NCBI GenBank assembly: GCA_003254905.1
Contig: QANU01104094.1
Coordinates: 358,408-422,407, forward strand
From: Nissolia schottii
Lineage: Eukaryota; Streptophyta; Magnoliopsida; Fabales; Fabaceae
Reading direction: 5' to 3'
Length of the DNA stretch: 64,000 nucleotides
The position numbers were made by a program, and so were the translations under genes. Shown in pieces: positions 54,572-64,000 of the stretch (position 1 is its first letter; each line of letters begins with the position of its first letter). Below the pieces are notes generated by a model. It did not search any database, had not been told where the DNA came from, and worked only from the letters and a program-made list of their open reading frames with translations.

Positions 54572-56527
54572 TTATATTGTTGTCCTGGATGCCTTTCTGG
54601 CGAGTATAACCCAACAAAGTACACGATACAACACAAAGAATGCCAGCATTATTCCCACATTCATCCACCTGTTATCCTTTTCAAGTCCTCTGCTCTTCAA
54701 CACATCAAAGCCAGTGATCAAACACTGGGATCCATCTGTTTGCTGTGAGAAGCAATCATTTTGAACATTCCAGAACTCATTTGTGAGGAGTGCATCCAAA
54801 GGGTACCTATAGAGTGACACATAGTACATGAAAAGCCAATATTTTGGAATGCTTTCTTTTGGGATGAAGTATCCGGAGAAGAGGAAAAAAGCTCCAAGGA
54901 CCGTGCAAATGAGGGAATTCCCGGAAATAAAATCAGGAGAGACTGCACTTAAGAAGAGCACTAGAGAACTCGCCATGAGTACAATGAGCCAAACCACAAA
55001 GGTGAAGAAGGTAAAGGCACCAAGCGAAGGATTGAGTCCTACAAGCCAATACACAGGAACTGCAAAAAGTATAGATACTACAAACAAGAAAGGAAGGAAG
55101 ACAAAAGTGTTGGCTATCATATAAGAGGAAATTCTGTAGGTTCCCCGTGAGGCTTCTTTCATCAGAACACGCCTCTCTTGAAGGTATATTGGAAGTGCTT
55201 CAACTGTAGAAGACAGCAGAAAACTAAGACTAAATGCAAACAGACCTAACCTTTCTGTTACACCTCCTTCATCTTTCCTTACCTTTACATAAACACTTCC
55301 AAGGCCAAATCCACCAACTAATGCTTGCATTGTTCTGGCCAGGAAGAGCTGCTTTGTTCTATAAATGATCTTCCAAAACCTTGAGAACAGAAACAATATC
55401 TCGATCAAGTTTGCGTAGCAGAGAGTGCCAAAACTTTCCCCGTTATATTGTGATTGGACCCCGTCATTTTGTTCCCCTGGCAGCATGGGATTCGGAGATT
55501 GCTCCTCTTCCTCAGTAATGGAAGTGTCATGCTTGGAGCTGGAATCTTCTAAGCTGCGTATAATTTCCATGGAAAATTCTAAAGCATTTAGTTGTAATGG
55601 AATTTGAAATCCCATTCTAGAGATGGAATCCTCAAGTGATTCCAGGCTGCCATTGTGAACCACTGAACCATTAGAGAGGATCAAGAACTTGGAAATATAG
55701 TGCAATATTCTATAGCTGGGTTGGTGGATTGAGAGAACCACCGTTCTTTGCTTTGTTTCAACCACGGATGACAGAAGCTGCATTACTTGCAGAGCCGAAG
55801 TGCTGTCCAGGCCTGATGTTGGCTCATCTAAGAGCAAAATTGTAGGGTTGTGAATCATTTCGAGTCCAATTGACACCCTTTTCCTCTCTCCACCAGATAT
55901 CCCTCTGTTCTCTTCATCTCCAACAAAACTATCTGCAACATGAGCAAGTCCCAGCTCTTGCATCAAGCTTTCTACCCACATTTCTCTCTCCTTGGCTGTC
56001 ATTTCTTTTAGCCTAAACTTGGCACCAAACAGTAATGTTTCTTTTACAGTTAGAAGAGGAAGCAGGTTGTCCTCTTGTGCCACAAAACCACATATCTTCC
56101 TCAACTGAGCTAGACTAGTCATTGGCTGACCGTTGATTGAGATGCTTTTGGGATCAACGTCTTTATCGTTTACCCTCCCAGCAATTATTCGGAGAAGAGT
56201 AGACTTACCTGTGCCGCTAGGACCAATAAAAGCAACAATCTCTGAACTTCTGGCAACAAAGGAGACAGACTTGAGTACATTTACAGGCTTAGGCTTTTGA
56301 GTGAGGTGACAAAACGACAAGGGAGAGGTGTTAGGTGGGTACAGTGTGTAGGAGAGATCTGTGACAGAGAGTTTGTGTGCAGTTCTGAATTGATGCAGCG
56401 GTGGTGGCGGTGAATGGTAGAGAGAAGAAGAACTTGTGGACTCTTTGGGAGAATTACAAGTTGAGAAGAGGATCACAGAATCATCTTCGTTGCTAGGAAG
56501 CCTTGGTGGCTTCAGGCAGGAAGCCAT
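54572..56527 (-). CDS. ABCG23: ABCG half-size transporter (ABCG23-like)
   Basis: An intronless gene encoding 651 residues from the ATG at 56527 (MASCLKPP). An in-frame ATG at 56584 would add 19 residues; the inner start fits the family better. The nucleotide-binding domain comes first: Walker A GPSGTGKS (102-109), Q-loop glutamine (about 151), signature ISGGERKR (210-217), Walker B ILLLDEP (230-236) and H-loop in SIHQPS (about 268). The membrane domain with six hydrophobic segments follows, including LFLARTMQALVGGFGLGSV and GNSLICTVLGAFFLFSGYF. This NBD-TMD order defines the ABCG/WBC group, plasma-membrane exporters that act as dimers. Close resemblance to Arabidopsis ABCG23 as I remember it, including the N-terminal DSVILFSTCNSP, supports the name. 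The substrate is not known to me. No break or missing catalytic residue is seen. Confidence 0.95.
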   Translation of the reverse strand: MASCLKPPRLPSNEDDSVILFSTCNSPKESTSSSSLYHSPPPPLHQFRTAHKLSVTDLSYTLYPPNTSPLSFCHLTQKPKPVNVLKSVSFVARSSEIVAFIGPSGTGKSTLLRIIAGRVNDKDVDPKSISINGQPMTSLAQLRKICGFVAQEDNLLPLLTVKETLLFGAKFRLKEMTAKEREMWVESLMQELGLAHVADSFVGDEENRGISGGERKRVSIGLEMIHNPTILLLDEPTSGLDSTSALQVMQLLSSVVETKQRTVVLSIHQPSYRILHYISKFLILSNGSVVHNGSLESLEDSISRMGFQIPLQLNALEFSMEIIRSLEDSSSKHDTSITEEEEQSPNPMLPGEQNDGVQSQYNGESFGTLCYANLIEILFLFSRFWKIIYRTKQLFLARTMQALVGGFGLGSVYVKVRKDEGGVTERLGLFAFSLSFLLSSTVEALPIYLQERRVLMKEASRGTYRISSYMIANTFVFLPFLFVVSILFAVPVYWLVGLNPSLGAFTFFTFVVWLIVLMASSLVLFLSAVSPDFISGNSLICTVLGAFFLFSGYFIPKESIPKYWLFMYYVSLYRYPLDALLTNEFWNVQNDCFSQQTDGSQCLITGFDVLKSRGLEKDNRWMNVGIMLAFFVLYRVLCWVILARKASRTTI

Positions 56528-56584
56528 TTTGTGTGTGTTGATTGGGACAACTTGAGACACGAATATATACACACATGTATTCAA

Positions 56585-57777
56585 GTTTAGAGGAAATGGA
56601 AGTTGAACAACCTAATTGACGGTATATCATTATTATTATTTCAATAGTAAGGCTGGTGGAGGTGGGTTATCCGACATATTTGACTAAATAAGTGTATCCT
56701 ATGTGCTATTATTATTCAATTCCTCTCATATTTTCCAAACTATTAACCAACTTCCTAGCGAGATTTCGAAACTCATTATCTTCCAAATTCTATCAAATCT
56801 GACAACTTTGAAAGATATATAGAAGAGGAAAGTTACGCAAACTTGTAATAACAAGTAAATGATCTGTATTATATACATTTCCCGCTGGTTTAGTTATGTG
56901 ACGCCATCCAAGAAGATCATGCCTTACATGTTTATTGGCACGCATTTTGAATCAAGTTAAAAATAACAAGATTTATGACCAAGGTCNATCAAACAAGTAA
57001 ATCAAAAATAGGAACGTGGTTACTTCGAACGGGGATTCAGGTGGAGGAAGGCACGCGGCGATGATAGGAGGCTGATGGGACATCGGTCAAACACGCACTA
57101 CATTATACTTTGCTTGCTAAAATTTTTTATCCGCCATTTATCATTTGGCTCTATTGTCAATGTCAATAAAAGGTTTTTTCAGCCATTAAAGTGAATGATG
57201 GTAAAAGCCCTTTTAATAATTGTTAAAAGACCAAATCTTTAGCTATTATAATTATTTGTCACTAAAATAAATTTTGTAGTTCTTTTCTTCTCTAACATAG
57301 ATGATCTAAGAGACAGACAAATTATAATGAACTTAAAAGATAATTTTTTTAAATATGATAACGCATCACAAAAGTATATTATTTTATTACTTTAAATCAT
57401 AACTCACCTAAAAATTAAATTAATTATATGTTATTATCACATTTTAACAATTAATAATTTAACACCACATTTTTATATATCATCTCACTTATTCACTTAT
57501 TAAAATTTCTTTGGCTTCTCTTAGGCGTGCTGTGGATATTACTTATCAAAGCATATAAAGATGTCTGAAGTGAACTTTGACCATCAGATAAGTAGTACTT
57601 GGTAATGTGCAATGCATAACAGTGATTTGAGGTCTTAAGAGGAAAGAAGTGAATGCAACTTTAATTTTTGACTCTTGCGAAGAAGCCTTGGAAAGTCATT
57701 TCACGCTAATATTGGACTCTGCTCCTAAGCAGAGCTCGCGTGTACCCACTTGACCTCAGCTCCTTCCTCTGATGCCA
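56585..57777. other. Region upstream of ABCG23
   Basis: AT-rich spacer containing the presumed ABCG23 promoter at its left end. A less AT-rich stretch at 57000-57080 has no identifiable gene. From about 57660 the sequence becomes the interior side of a Copia primer-binding site (57767-57777, minus strand TGGCATCAGAG). Confidence 0.5.
57767..57777 (-). promoter_or_regulatory. Copia-type primer-binding site
   Basis: The minus strand reads TGGCATCAGAG directly after an LTR ending TTATCTCTCA. This is one base from the initiator tRNA-Met match TGGTATCAGAG. Confidence 0.6.
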
Positions 57778-58049
57778 TGAGAGATAAACATTGTACTTGT
57801 TAAACATTGTTTTGGGCTGGGGGGGGGGGGGTTTTGACACTACGTAATAAAAAAATAGAATTATATTATGTATTATATTTATAAATATATTCATAAAATA
57901 TAAAGATGATAATTTATTTATAGGCTAAAAATAAGATAAAAATAAAATTAACATATAAGATATGTATCTTAACAGATAAAATAGATAAATATTTTAACAG
58001 ATAAATCAATTTAAGATAGATATAATAATATCAAAATGTATTCTTAACA
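57778..58049 (-). repeat. Copia-type LTR flanked by both polypurine tract and primer site
   Basis: On the minus strand it begins TGTTAAGAATAC at 58049, directly after the purine tract AAAGGAGGG, and ends TTATCTCTCA at 57778, directly before a primer-binding site. It contains a run of about ten G (plus strand, near 57821-57831), which may be an assembly weak point. Having interior-type sequence on both sides is unusual for one element. Confidence 0.6.
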
Positions 58050-58171
58050 CCCTCCTTTCAACTTAAAGCTCAATAAGCTTCAAGCTTGTCATAAGTAAAC
58101 ATTAGTAGTGTCTGCGCAGAAGTGGATAAGTCGTATCTCCACGAAAGTAGCGAGAGTCTGCACGGAGGCAT
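58050..58171 (-). pseudogene. 3' end of a Copia polyprotein
   Basis: The minus strand gives FTYDKLEAY, a stop, then a short tail and the purine tract before the LTR, the usual end of a Copia ribonuclease H frame. It is cut off at 58172 by the insertion of a TGTAACATC-type LTR unit. Confidence 0.45.
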
Positions 58172-61100
58172 TGTAACATCCCGCTTTTTCACCTTAAAAA
58201 GATTTTGCGTAATTCTGAATTTCGCCTAATTAAAAGCATATTAGAGATAATTATTTAGACTGAAAAAAATTATTTATAAAATTTATCTCTTCCAAACGCC
58301 AGTCAAAATAATTGTTTCTCAATCTCGCAGAATGCCGCGAGGTCTGTGCTAATTTTCGACGAATATCGGAATTCTGGCAGGCACTAAAGGTATCTGTGAA
58401 ATATACCCAGCGGAAAATAAATTCATGAATACCTTAGTCTAACATACCCTCCTGATTAGAAAAATTAGTAGATCGTGACTATGCGCTCAGAATATTTTTA
58501 GGTTATCCGTACACGAGCGATTAACGACCAAACGCGATCAAACATGATCAAAAATTAAAACTCAAGCCTCAGCATAGGATAGGAGCACGTGGTTAATGAG
58601 TCATTAACCATATCCTTCTACTGTTTATCATAAATATCTTTCTTTATTAAATAATTAAAATAATAAAATGAAGTTACAGTGAAGTACCTTTGGTGGCTAT
58701 AAATAGCCTCAGCCACCGAAGGCTTCTCATCAAATTCCATCCCCCAATTTCGACAGTTTTCCCATATTACCAGTACTGATCGTGCACACTGTTGTTACTC
58801 TACGAGAGTCCGAAAAATACCAAGAGCACTCCCACGTTAGCAGAAAATTTCGCACTCAAAACCCACCACTTCAAATTTCAAATTTAGAAGTGGGTAACCC
58901 TAAGCCCATTGTCTATGTGGATTTCTATGTTATTTTATGTGTTGATATTTGAGAAACTGAATTTGAGAAACTGAGTTAGGGAATATTATGTGAAAAATAT
59001 AGAGATAATATTGTGAAAATGATTTTGAGCAGTTTTTATGTTAGAAAAATATAACTGTACCTGTTGGAACATAGGGAAAGTGTAAATAAAGTCTCAGGTC
59101 AGTAAATGAGTGAAATATGCAAGAAACAGCGCTATGGATGAGTTTAAGGCAAGGTCATTCGAATGACCTAGCATTGTCAGGAGAGCTGACACTTCTGGAT
59201 AAGTTTCCTTGGGGGAGGTGATGGCTTCTGCTTCTTCACTTTCTTCTCTTTTACTACTAAGGGACAGGGCATCCTTAGGTGTCTTCCCCTTCCCATTATG
59301 GTATTTTTTTTATGTTATTCCCTAGTCAAGACAGAAGAGATATTAGTCGATGAAATGCAAATGCTGAAAATAATAGAAGTAAGAAGGAAGTTATACTTGA
59401 GCAACCTTATGAGAACTGTGCCATGGCTTTAGTTACAGAGAGGTAGGATCAGAAGGTGGAGTCTAGCCTAAAGACCTTGTAATCCCTTTCACAGTAGGAG
59501 TAGCAGCAGAAGAGGATGCTTTGTGTAACATCTTGCTTTTCTGTTATACAGAATAATGTCTTTCTTTATAGTAAACAACATTATGCATTATACTGATAAC
59601 CAGGTATTTGTTTGAACAAGACATCCACATAATACATTATAATAATAAAGTCAGCTAATGCAAACAAAAATAACCCAATTAGCTAATAGGACAAACCAGT
59701 AGTCAACTCAAAAGTCAAACAGTCAGTCTAGCAACTAGTTGTTGTTCTAGTAGACAATAGTCAATTTTGGTGAGTCAACTCTCTGACCAGGGACCCACAA
59801 AGGGTCTCAGGTAAATTTCAAGGTATCTATAAGGAGTTTAGAGTTTTGGAATCCTCGTTCTAAGATGATTCCATTGGCACTAACAGCACGTCAATTGGAG
59901 TCCTGATTCAAAAGGTTAGGTTTTAGACCTGAGGCCAATTCTGGCACTGCCTGAGGTCTTGCAAATACCTGAGGTACTTGTGGAACCTACACCATAAAAT
60001 TCAAGGTTTCAAGTCAAATATTTTGGCCCAAGAAAGAATATTACAAGTCCCCATGCACTTTTTTTCCACGAATGTCCTTTTTTTACACTCCCAAAGTCAC
60101 TATTTAACCATTTGACTCATCATTTTCTCTCTCCTACCTCAAGTCCGAATTTTGGCTCTTCTCCATCTCATTATATTCACTTTATTAACTAATTTTCATT
60201 TTGTAGAAGAATTCTTCTTCCACCACCACCAAATTCCCCCATATTATCTCTTCTCTTTTCTCTAACTTAACCAAGAAAACTCCATGGCCACCACCACAAG
60301 CACCACCAAATTTGTGCCTCCACTAACCCAAACACCCTTAAGTCAATCTCTAATCAACATGCTTCCTTCACAAATGATGATGCTTTCATCCTCCTCTACA
60401 AGCTCCTACCATCGATTTCGTGTTTAGGGGTTTCCAATGCACCTATGTGCTCGACTCTTCTTCAATGACTTCCATTTTCACTTATGTTGTTTTCCTTTAC
60501 ATTTCCTACAAGAAAATGTGTTTTCAATTCTAGTTACACATTTGAGCTTCTAGCAAGATTCTAAGAGTTTTTCATGAAGAAAGTTCATGTCAAAAATGAG
60601 TTTTTAACAAGGTCATAGTTTCTGCCCTTTGAAGTTCATAAGCCTCCCTTAGGTTGTTTTTAGATCCAAGTTCATATTTGGTTTTCTTGTCAAATTCCAA
60701 ACCTTTTTCATGAATCAATCTGTAGTCAAAAATGAGTTTTGTGATGAGTTGAGTATGGCTTGAAGCATTTCAGTTTTGGGGCAAATTTTTGGGCTAGAGG
60801 AGTATTTCATTAAATGTGTTTATGTTTTTAGAATCCTCGTAACATTCTAGGCATGGTTTATGAAAAGAGTTTTGGCTAAAATTCAAAGTATGTGGACTTA
60901 CATTTTGGTCATGCTACGTTCGGCCATGAGATGTCTATGGGGTTAAGGCTTGTTTCTTTGAAAAGAGTTTTGATTAAAAATTAATCCCTTGAACATACTT
61001 GGAAGCTAGGGTCTTGGCCTTGGCTAGTTAAAAAAGTCAGGATTAGTTTTCATGAAAAATGTTGATGTTTTCTAGTTCCTTGTGTTTTAGTGAACAACTT

Positions 61101-62880
61101 TGATGTTTGGAAATTTTTGGAAAGAACAAGTTAAGTGTTTTCTTATGATTTGGCTACTTTGGTCTCTCAAACCTTTGAGTTAGTTAAGTGGCCAAAATCA
61201 TACTAGAATCACTTGAGGGAGATTTGGTCATAAGCACTAAAATATCTTAGGGTTTGCTCTTTTGGAAAGCTTTAGTGAATTAGTAATCCTTGTGGGGCCC
61301 TAGTGACATATCGTTGAAGTAAACGGTTAGTCATATCACTAAGCAATATGTCATTAGAGACTCCTATAGGGTTTTATTCACTAAGAGTTTCATAAGAATT
61401 AGTTTAAGGGATTGAAAGCGAATGGTTATGTTTTTAGTTGCCTACGGAAAAAGGGGATCTTAAACGTATATTTTGTAATTTCCTTTTAGCCCTCTAAGTC
61501 TAGAGTTAGGGCTATGTCTTATTGGCCAACTAAAAGGCTTAAGAACAAACATATGACCATAAGGTCTTAATTATACTATATTGTGGCTTAAAGCATGGAA
61601 GTACTATAAGTGTAGTTCTAACAATGCCTTTGCATTTCCAGTTAATGTTGTGCCTGTGTTTATGTTAGGATTGTTACATATGGTTGTTGTGATTAGATAT
61701 GCTATGACATGTGATGATTATGATTATGCTTATGCCTATGTTATCCCATGATTATGACTATGTTCAAGTTTATAATGATGTTTAAGTTATGCATTGTAAT
61801 GAGAGTTTGAATAATGTTAAGTTTATAAGCATGCATAAAGGAATATATCACAACTCCTTTTATAATTGTGTTATATAACTTTTTCTTTCAAATGCAAGTG
61901 AAAGATCGCTTAAGTCCTTAATTGAGGAAAATTCCATAAGACATTTTAAGAATAAAAGATAGGTTAGGTCTTCATCTGAGGAGTATCCATAATACATTTT
62001 TAAATAATACACTTATAATGAGTAAAGAATGGTATTCTACTTCCTTTGTGAAGCGGGTCCTTTGGGTCAGTGCAGTTAGCTAGTCACTTTAACCAACCTC
62101 ATTGTTGGTTAAGAGGTTGTACACCCAAAGGTTCTAGGTGTATAGGAAGGAGAATAATGATTCTCTTGGGCTAGTACAGTTAGCTAGTCACTTCGGCCAT
62201 CATAAATTTTTGGTTATTGTTGATGCATGTGTCATCAGAACTATTGATGTGGTTCGCTAGCATAGATCGAGCTCAATTACAAATAAAAATGAAGTTGTAT
62301 GCCCTAAGTTGGTAACCAATCCCCCAAGTATACTGAAGGAAAATAATGTAAATGATAAATTATTAAAGGAATGTCATCAAATAAGGCATCTATAAATGGT
62401 TTGAGCTTCATCATTATTTTTGTTTACTACTATGCCTTATTGTATTGATAAATGTTATGTTAAAGGAAATACTAGGTTTAATTGGTAACCGTTCAGGACT
62501 GGGTCAAGATAAATAAATGAATCTTATATGTATGTATGATCACCTAGGCACAGCCCGAACGACAAAACCCAATGTGATGCCATTTAGTCAGTGTATAGGA
62601 ATCTATTGAGAAAATTCGTTTTCTCATCCCACTCCGCATCTAGTTCTGGGTATCAAAGATGAGTTTACAGTACGCATCGATCTTGGATTTCCCGCAAGTT
62701 CTTGCAATATCGACATCCTCATCCACCATAGGATTACGCTATGTACAAGATGATGTGGAGAAGAAAAAGGAGGATCATTCCGAGGGTTCCTCAGAGTTAA
62801 AATTTTTCATGTGTTATGTTATTTCCCAATTAGTTCCAGTTTCCGTTTCAGTTGGCATTTGTGCCTTAAATTGAATTAAG
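58172..62880 (+). mobile_element. Gypsy-type LTR-like units, probably nested
   Basis: It begins TGTAACATCCCGC at 58172, with a TATA box TATAAATA at 58698-58705 inside TGGCTATAAATAGCC. A second unit start, TGTAACATCTTGC, occurs at 59524. The first 1.3 kb matches 13202-14500. The part 62060-62655 matches 16250-16770, sharing GAGGTTGTACACCCAA, GGTTCTAGGTGTA and CAGTTAGCTA words. A CCACCACCAC-rich leader is at 60220-60310. A 71-codon frame at 62659-62874 sits where the related unit has its 128-codon frame, but the two peptides are not clearly alike. The right border is not defined. Confidence 0.45.
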
Positions 62881-63152
62881 TAATGACTATTATTATTTAC
62901 TCGTGTCTGAACTTTTTGATTATATATATATATGCTATGATTATTTAGTATAAGTATGTATGTTGTGGTTTGATTATTAGTATGTGGTCGCCTTAATCTT
63001 GTTCATGTTCACCTTTTACTTAATGTGTCATTCTGCAATGTATGACTCACCTTTTTCAAATGGATTACAAAAAGTTTCAAATTTTTGTATATTTTTAAGA
63101 TAAATATTTTAAAGAAAACTAACTGTACTGTAATAAAATGCTATGAAGTAAC
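62881..63152. other. AT-rich spacer
   Basis: Nothing recognised between the end of the LTR-like units and the Copia LTR. It includes a short AT repeat near 62922. Confidence 0.4.
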
Positions 63153-63590
63153 TGTAAGATTATTTCATAATCTCATAAAGATTTGGTCCATGTATCTTAT
63201 AGTGATACTAACTCTAATTAAAGGGAATCAAGATGATGGCAATTGATTCTGTAAGATATGATAGAGTTAGTGGGGGGTATTTTAGTAAAACCGACCCTCC
63301 CCTCTCCCTTATAATTAATATGGCTTTACTCAAAGAAAAGGTACACGAGTGTTTTTAAGGATTCCAAAGAATTCAGAAAACATTACGGTTTGAGGTCTGC
63401 CGCTCTTCTCACCATCAGAAGGGGTTGTAAGGATCAAAGGAAGAGAGGGGAAAAGAATTTATCAATTCCATCCAATCACGACAATGGATCCGGGTATGTC
63501 TCTCGTTCTTAACCTTATTTATAATGTGATAATCATAAATTTCAAGATCGTTGTTTCCATGAATTTGTTAATGGAAAATTACAACTTACA
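63153..63590 (+). repeat. 5' LTR of a Copia-type retrotransposon
   Basis: 438 bp beginning TGTAAG and ending CTTACA, inverted ends of the LTR type. It has a TATA-like TTATAATTAATA near 63309 and lies two bases from a perfect initiator tRNA-Met primer-binding site. The partner LTR is outside the window. Confidence 0.82.
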
Positions 63591-63592
63591 TG

Positions 63593-63604
63593 TGGTATCA
63601 GAGC
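63593..63604 (+). promoter_or_regulatory. Primer-binding site TGGTATCAGAGC
   Basis: An exact match to the standard initiator tRNA-Met primer-binding site, two bases after the LTR end at 63590. Confidence 0.9.
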
Positions 63605-64000
63605 TCATGGTTATGAAATTTATGATTGTCCTGAAATTGTATTAATTTATTTGTTTCAATTTTTTCCCAAATGTAATGAACCCTATTTTTGAAAATTGGG
63701 AATTTGGGAGTATAATGTGTTTTTTATTATTTATATATTCTTCCCAAATGTTATGAACACTAATTAAGAATTTGGGAATTTATGAACACCTTTTTTTTAA
63801 ATTAATTTCTGAACCCTAAATTTGGTAAATTGGGGATTTTGGGAATGCTTGTATATGCGGGTTCTATTTTCCATATGCGGATTCTTTCCCTGCGCCCCTG
63901 CCATAAAATCGCAGTGCAAGCTCACCGGCCTTGCATAACGGATCATCTTCGCACCGCCGACCACGGCGGTTGCGGTTTGTGCCCGCGAGGCTGCAGGTTC
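63605..64000 (+). mobile_element. Start of Copia element interior, truncated by window end
   Basis: Non-coding leader after the primer-binding site: AT-rich with TTCCCAAATGT-type words repeated at 63662 and 63741, turning GC-rich after 63880. No gag start codon with a recognisable product is reached before the window ends. Confidence 0.6.

Noticed and set aside
54828-55124. 98-codon plus-strand frame within ABCG23
   Set aside because: Antisense shadow of the membrane domain of the transporter.

Overview
This is a plant nuclear window: genes split by introns, long AT-rich spacers, and retrotransposon-derived DNA over much of its length. The conserved genes (NPC, TIM10, ABCG23, GOT1) are angiosperm types. 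The style of the LTR families makes a legume such as Vigna or Phaseolus my best guess, but that is inference and no species marker was seen. Three genes look intact and one is broken. All four lie on the minus strand.

Layout. 0-5.3 kb: an old LTR-like repeat; a complete small LTR retrotransposon (3033-4813) carrying a captured piece of the chloroplast PPR gene MRL1; and what looks like the last exon of an unrecognised plus-strand gene (5219-5274). 7.3-8.35 kb: a GOT1 (Golgi transport) gene broken by a 5-bp duplication. 8.7-17.2 kb: nested Ty3/gypsy-type debris with gag remnants. 17.8-18.5 kb: a Mutator-like foldback element. 18.6-36.1 kb: one non-specific phospholipase C gene, four exons spread over 17.5 kb. 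Its third intron (9.4 kb) holds a retrotransposon with further LTR-like insertions inside it. 37.2-42.5 kb: a complete non-autonomous LTR retrotransposon whose primer-binding region is an entire tRNA-Asp with its CCA tail. 42.5-46.6 kb: AT-rich spacer with MITE-like, SINE-like and gene-fragment remains. 46.65-50.08 kb: TIM10 (five exons), with a GC-AG first intron and foldback repeats in intron 4. 53.5-54.1 kb: a second Mutator-like foldback with a perfect 9-bp target duplication, its loop partly lost in an assembly gap. 54.6-56.5 kb: the intronless half-size ABC transporter ABCG23. 57.8-64 kb: Copia LTRs and gypsy-type LTR debris, ending in the 5' LTR and primer-binding site of a Copia element cut off by the window edge.

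The genes serve unrelated housekeeping or lipid roles: phospholipid hydrolysis, mitochondrial protein import, membrane export, and ER-Golgi traffic. I see no functional cluster. The notable biology lies in the mobile DNA and in how the genes tolerate it. Splice sites were read by eye from GT/AG context, reading phase and remembered family sequence. No alignment or database search was run.
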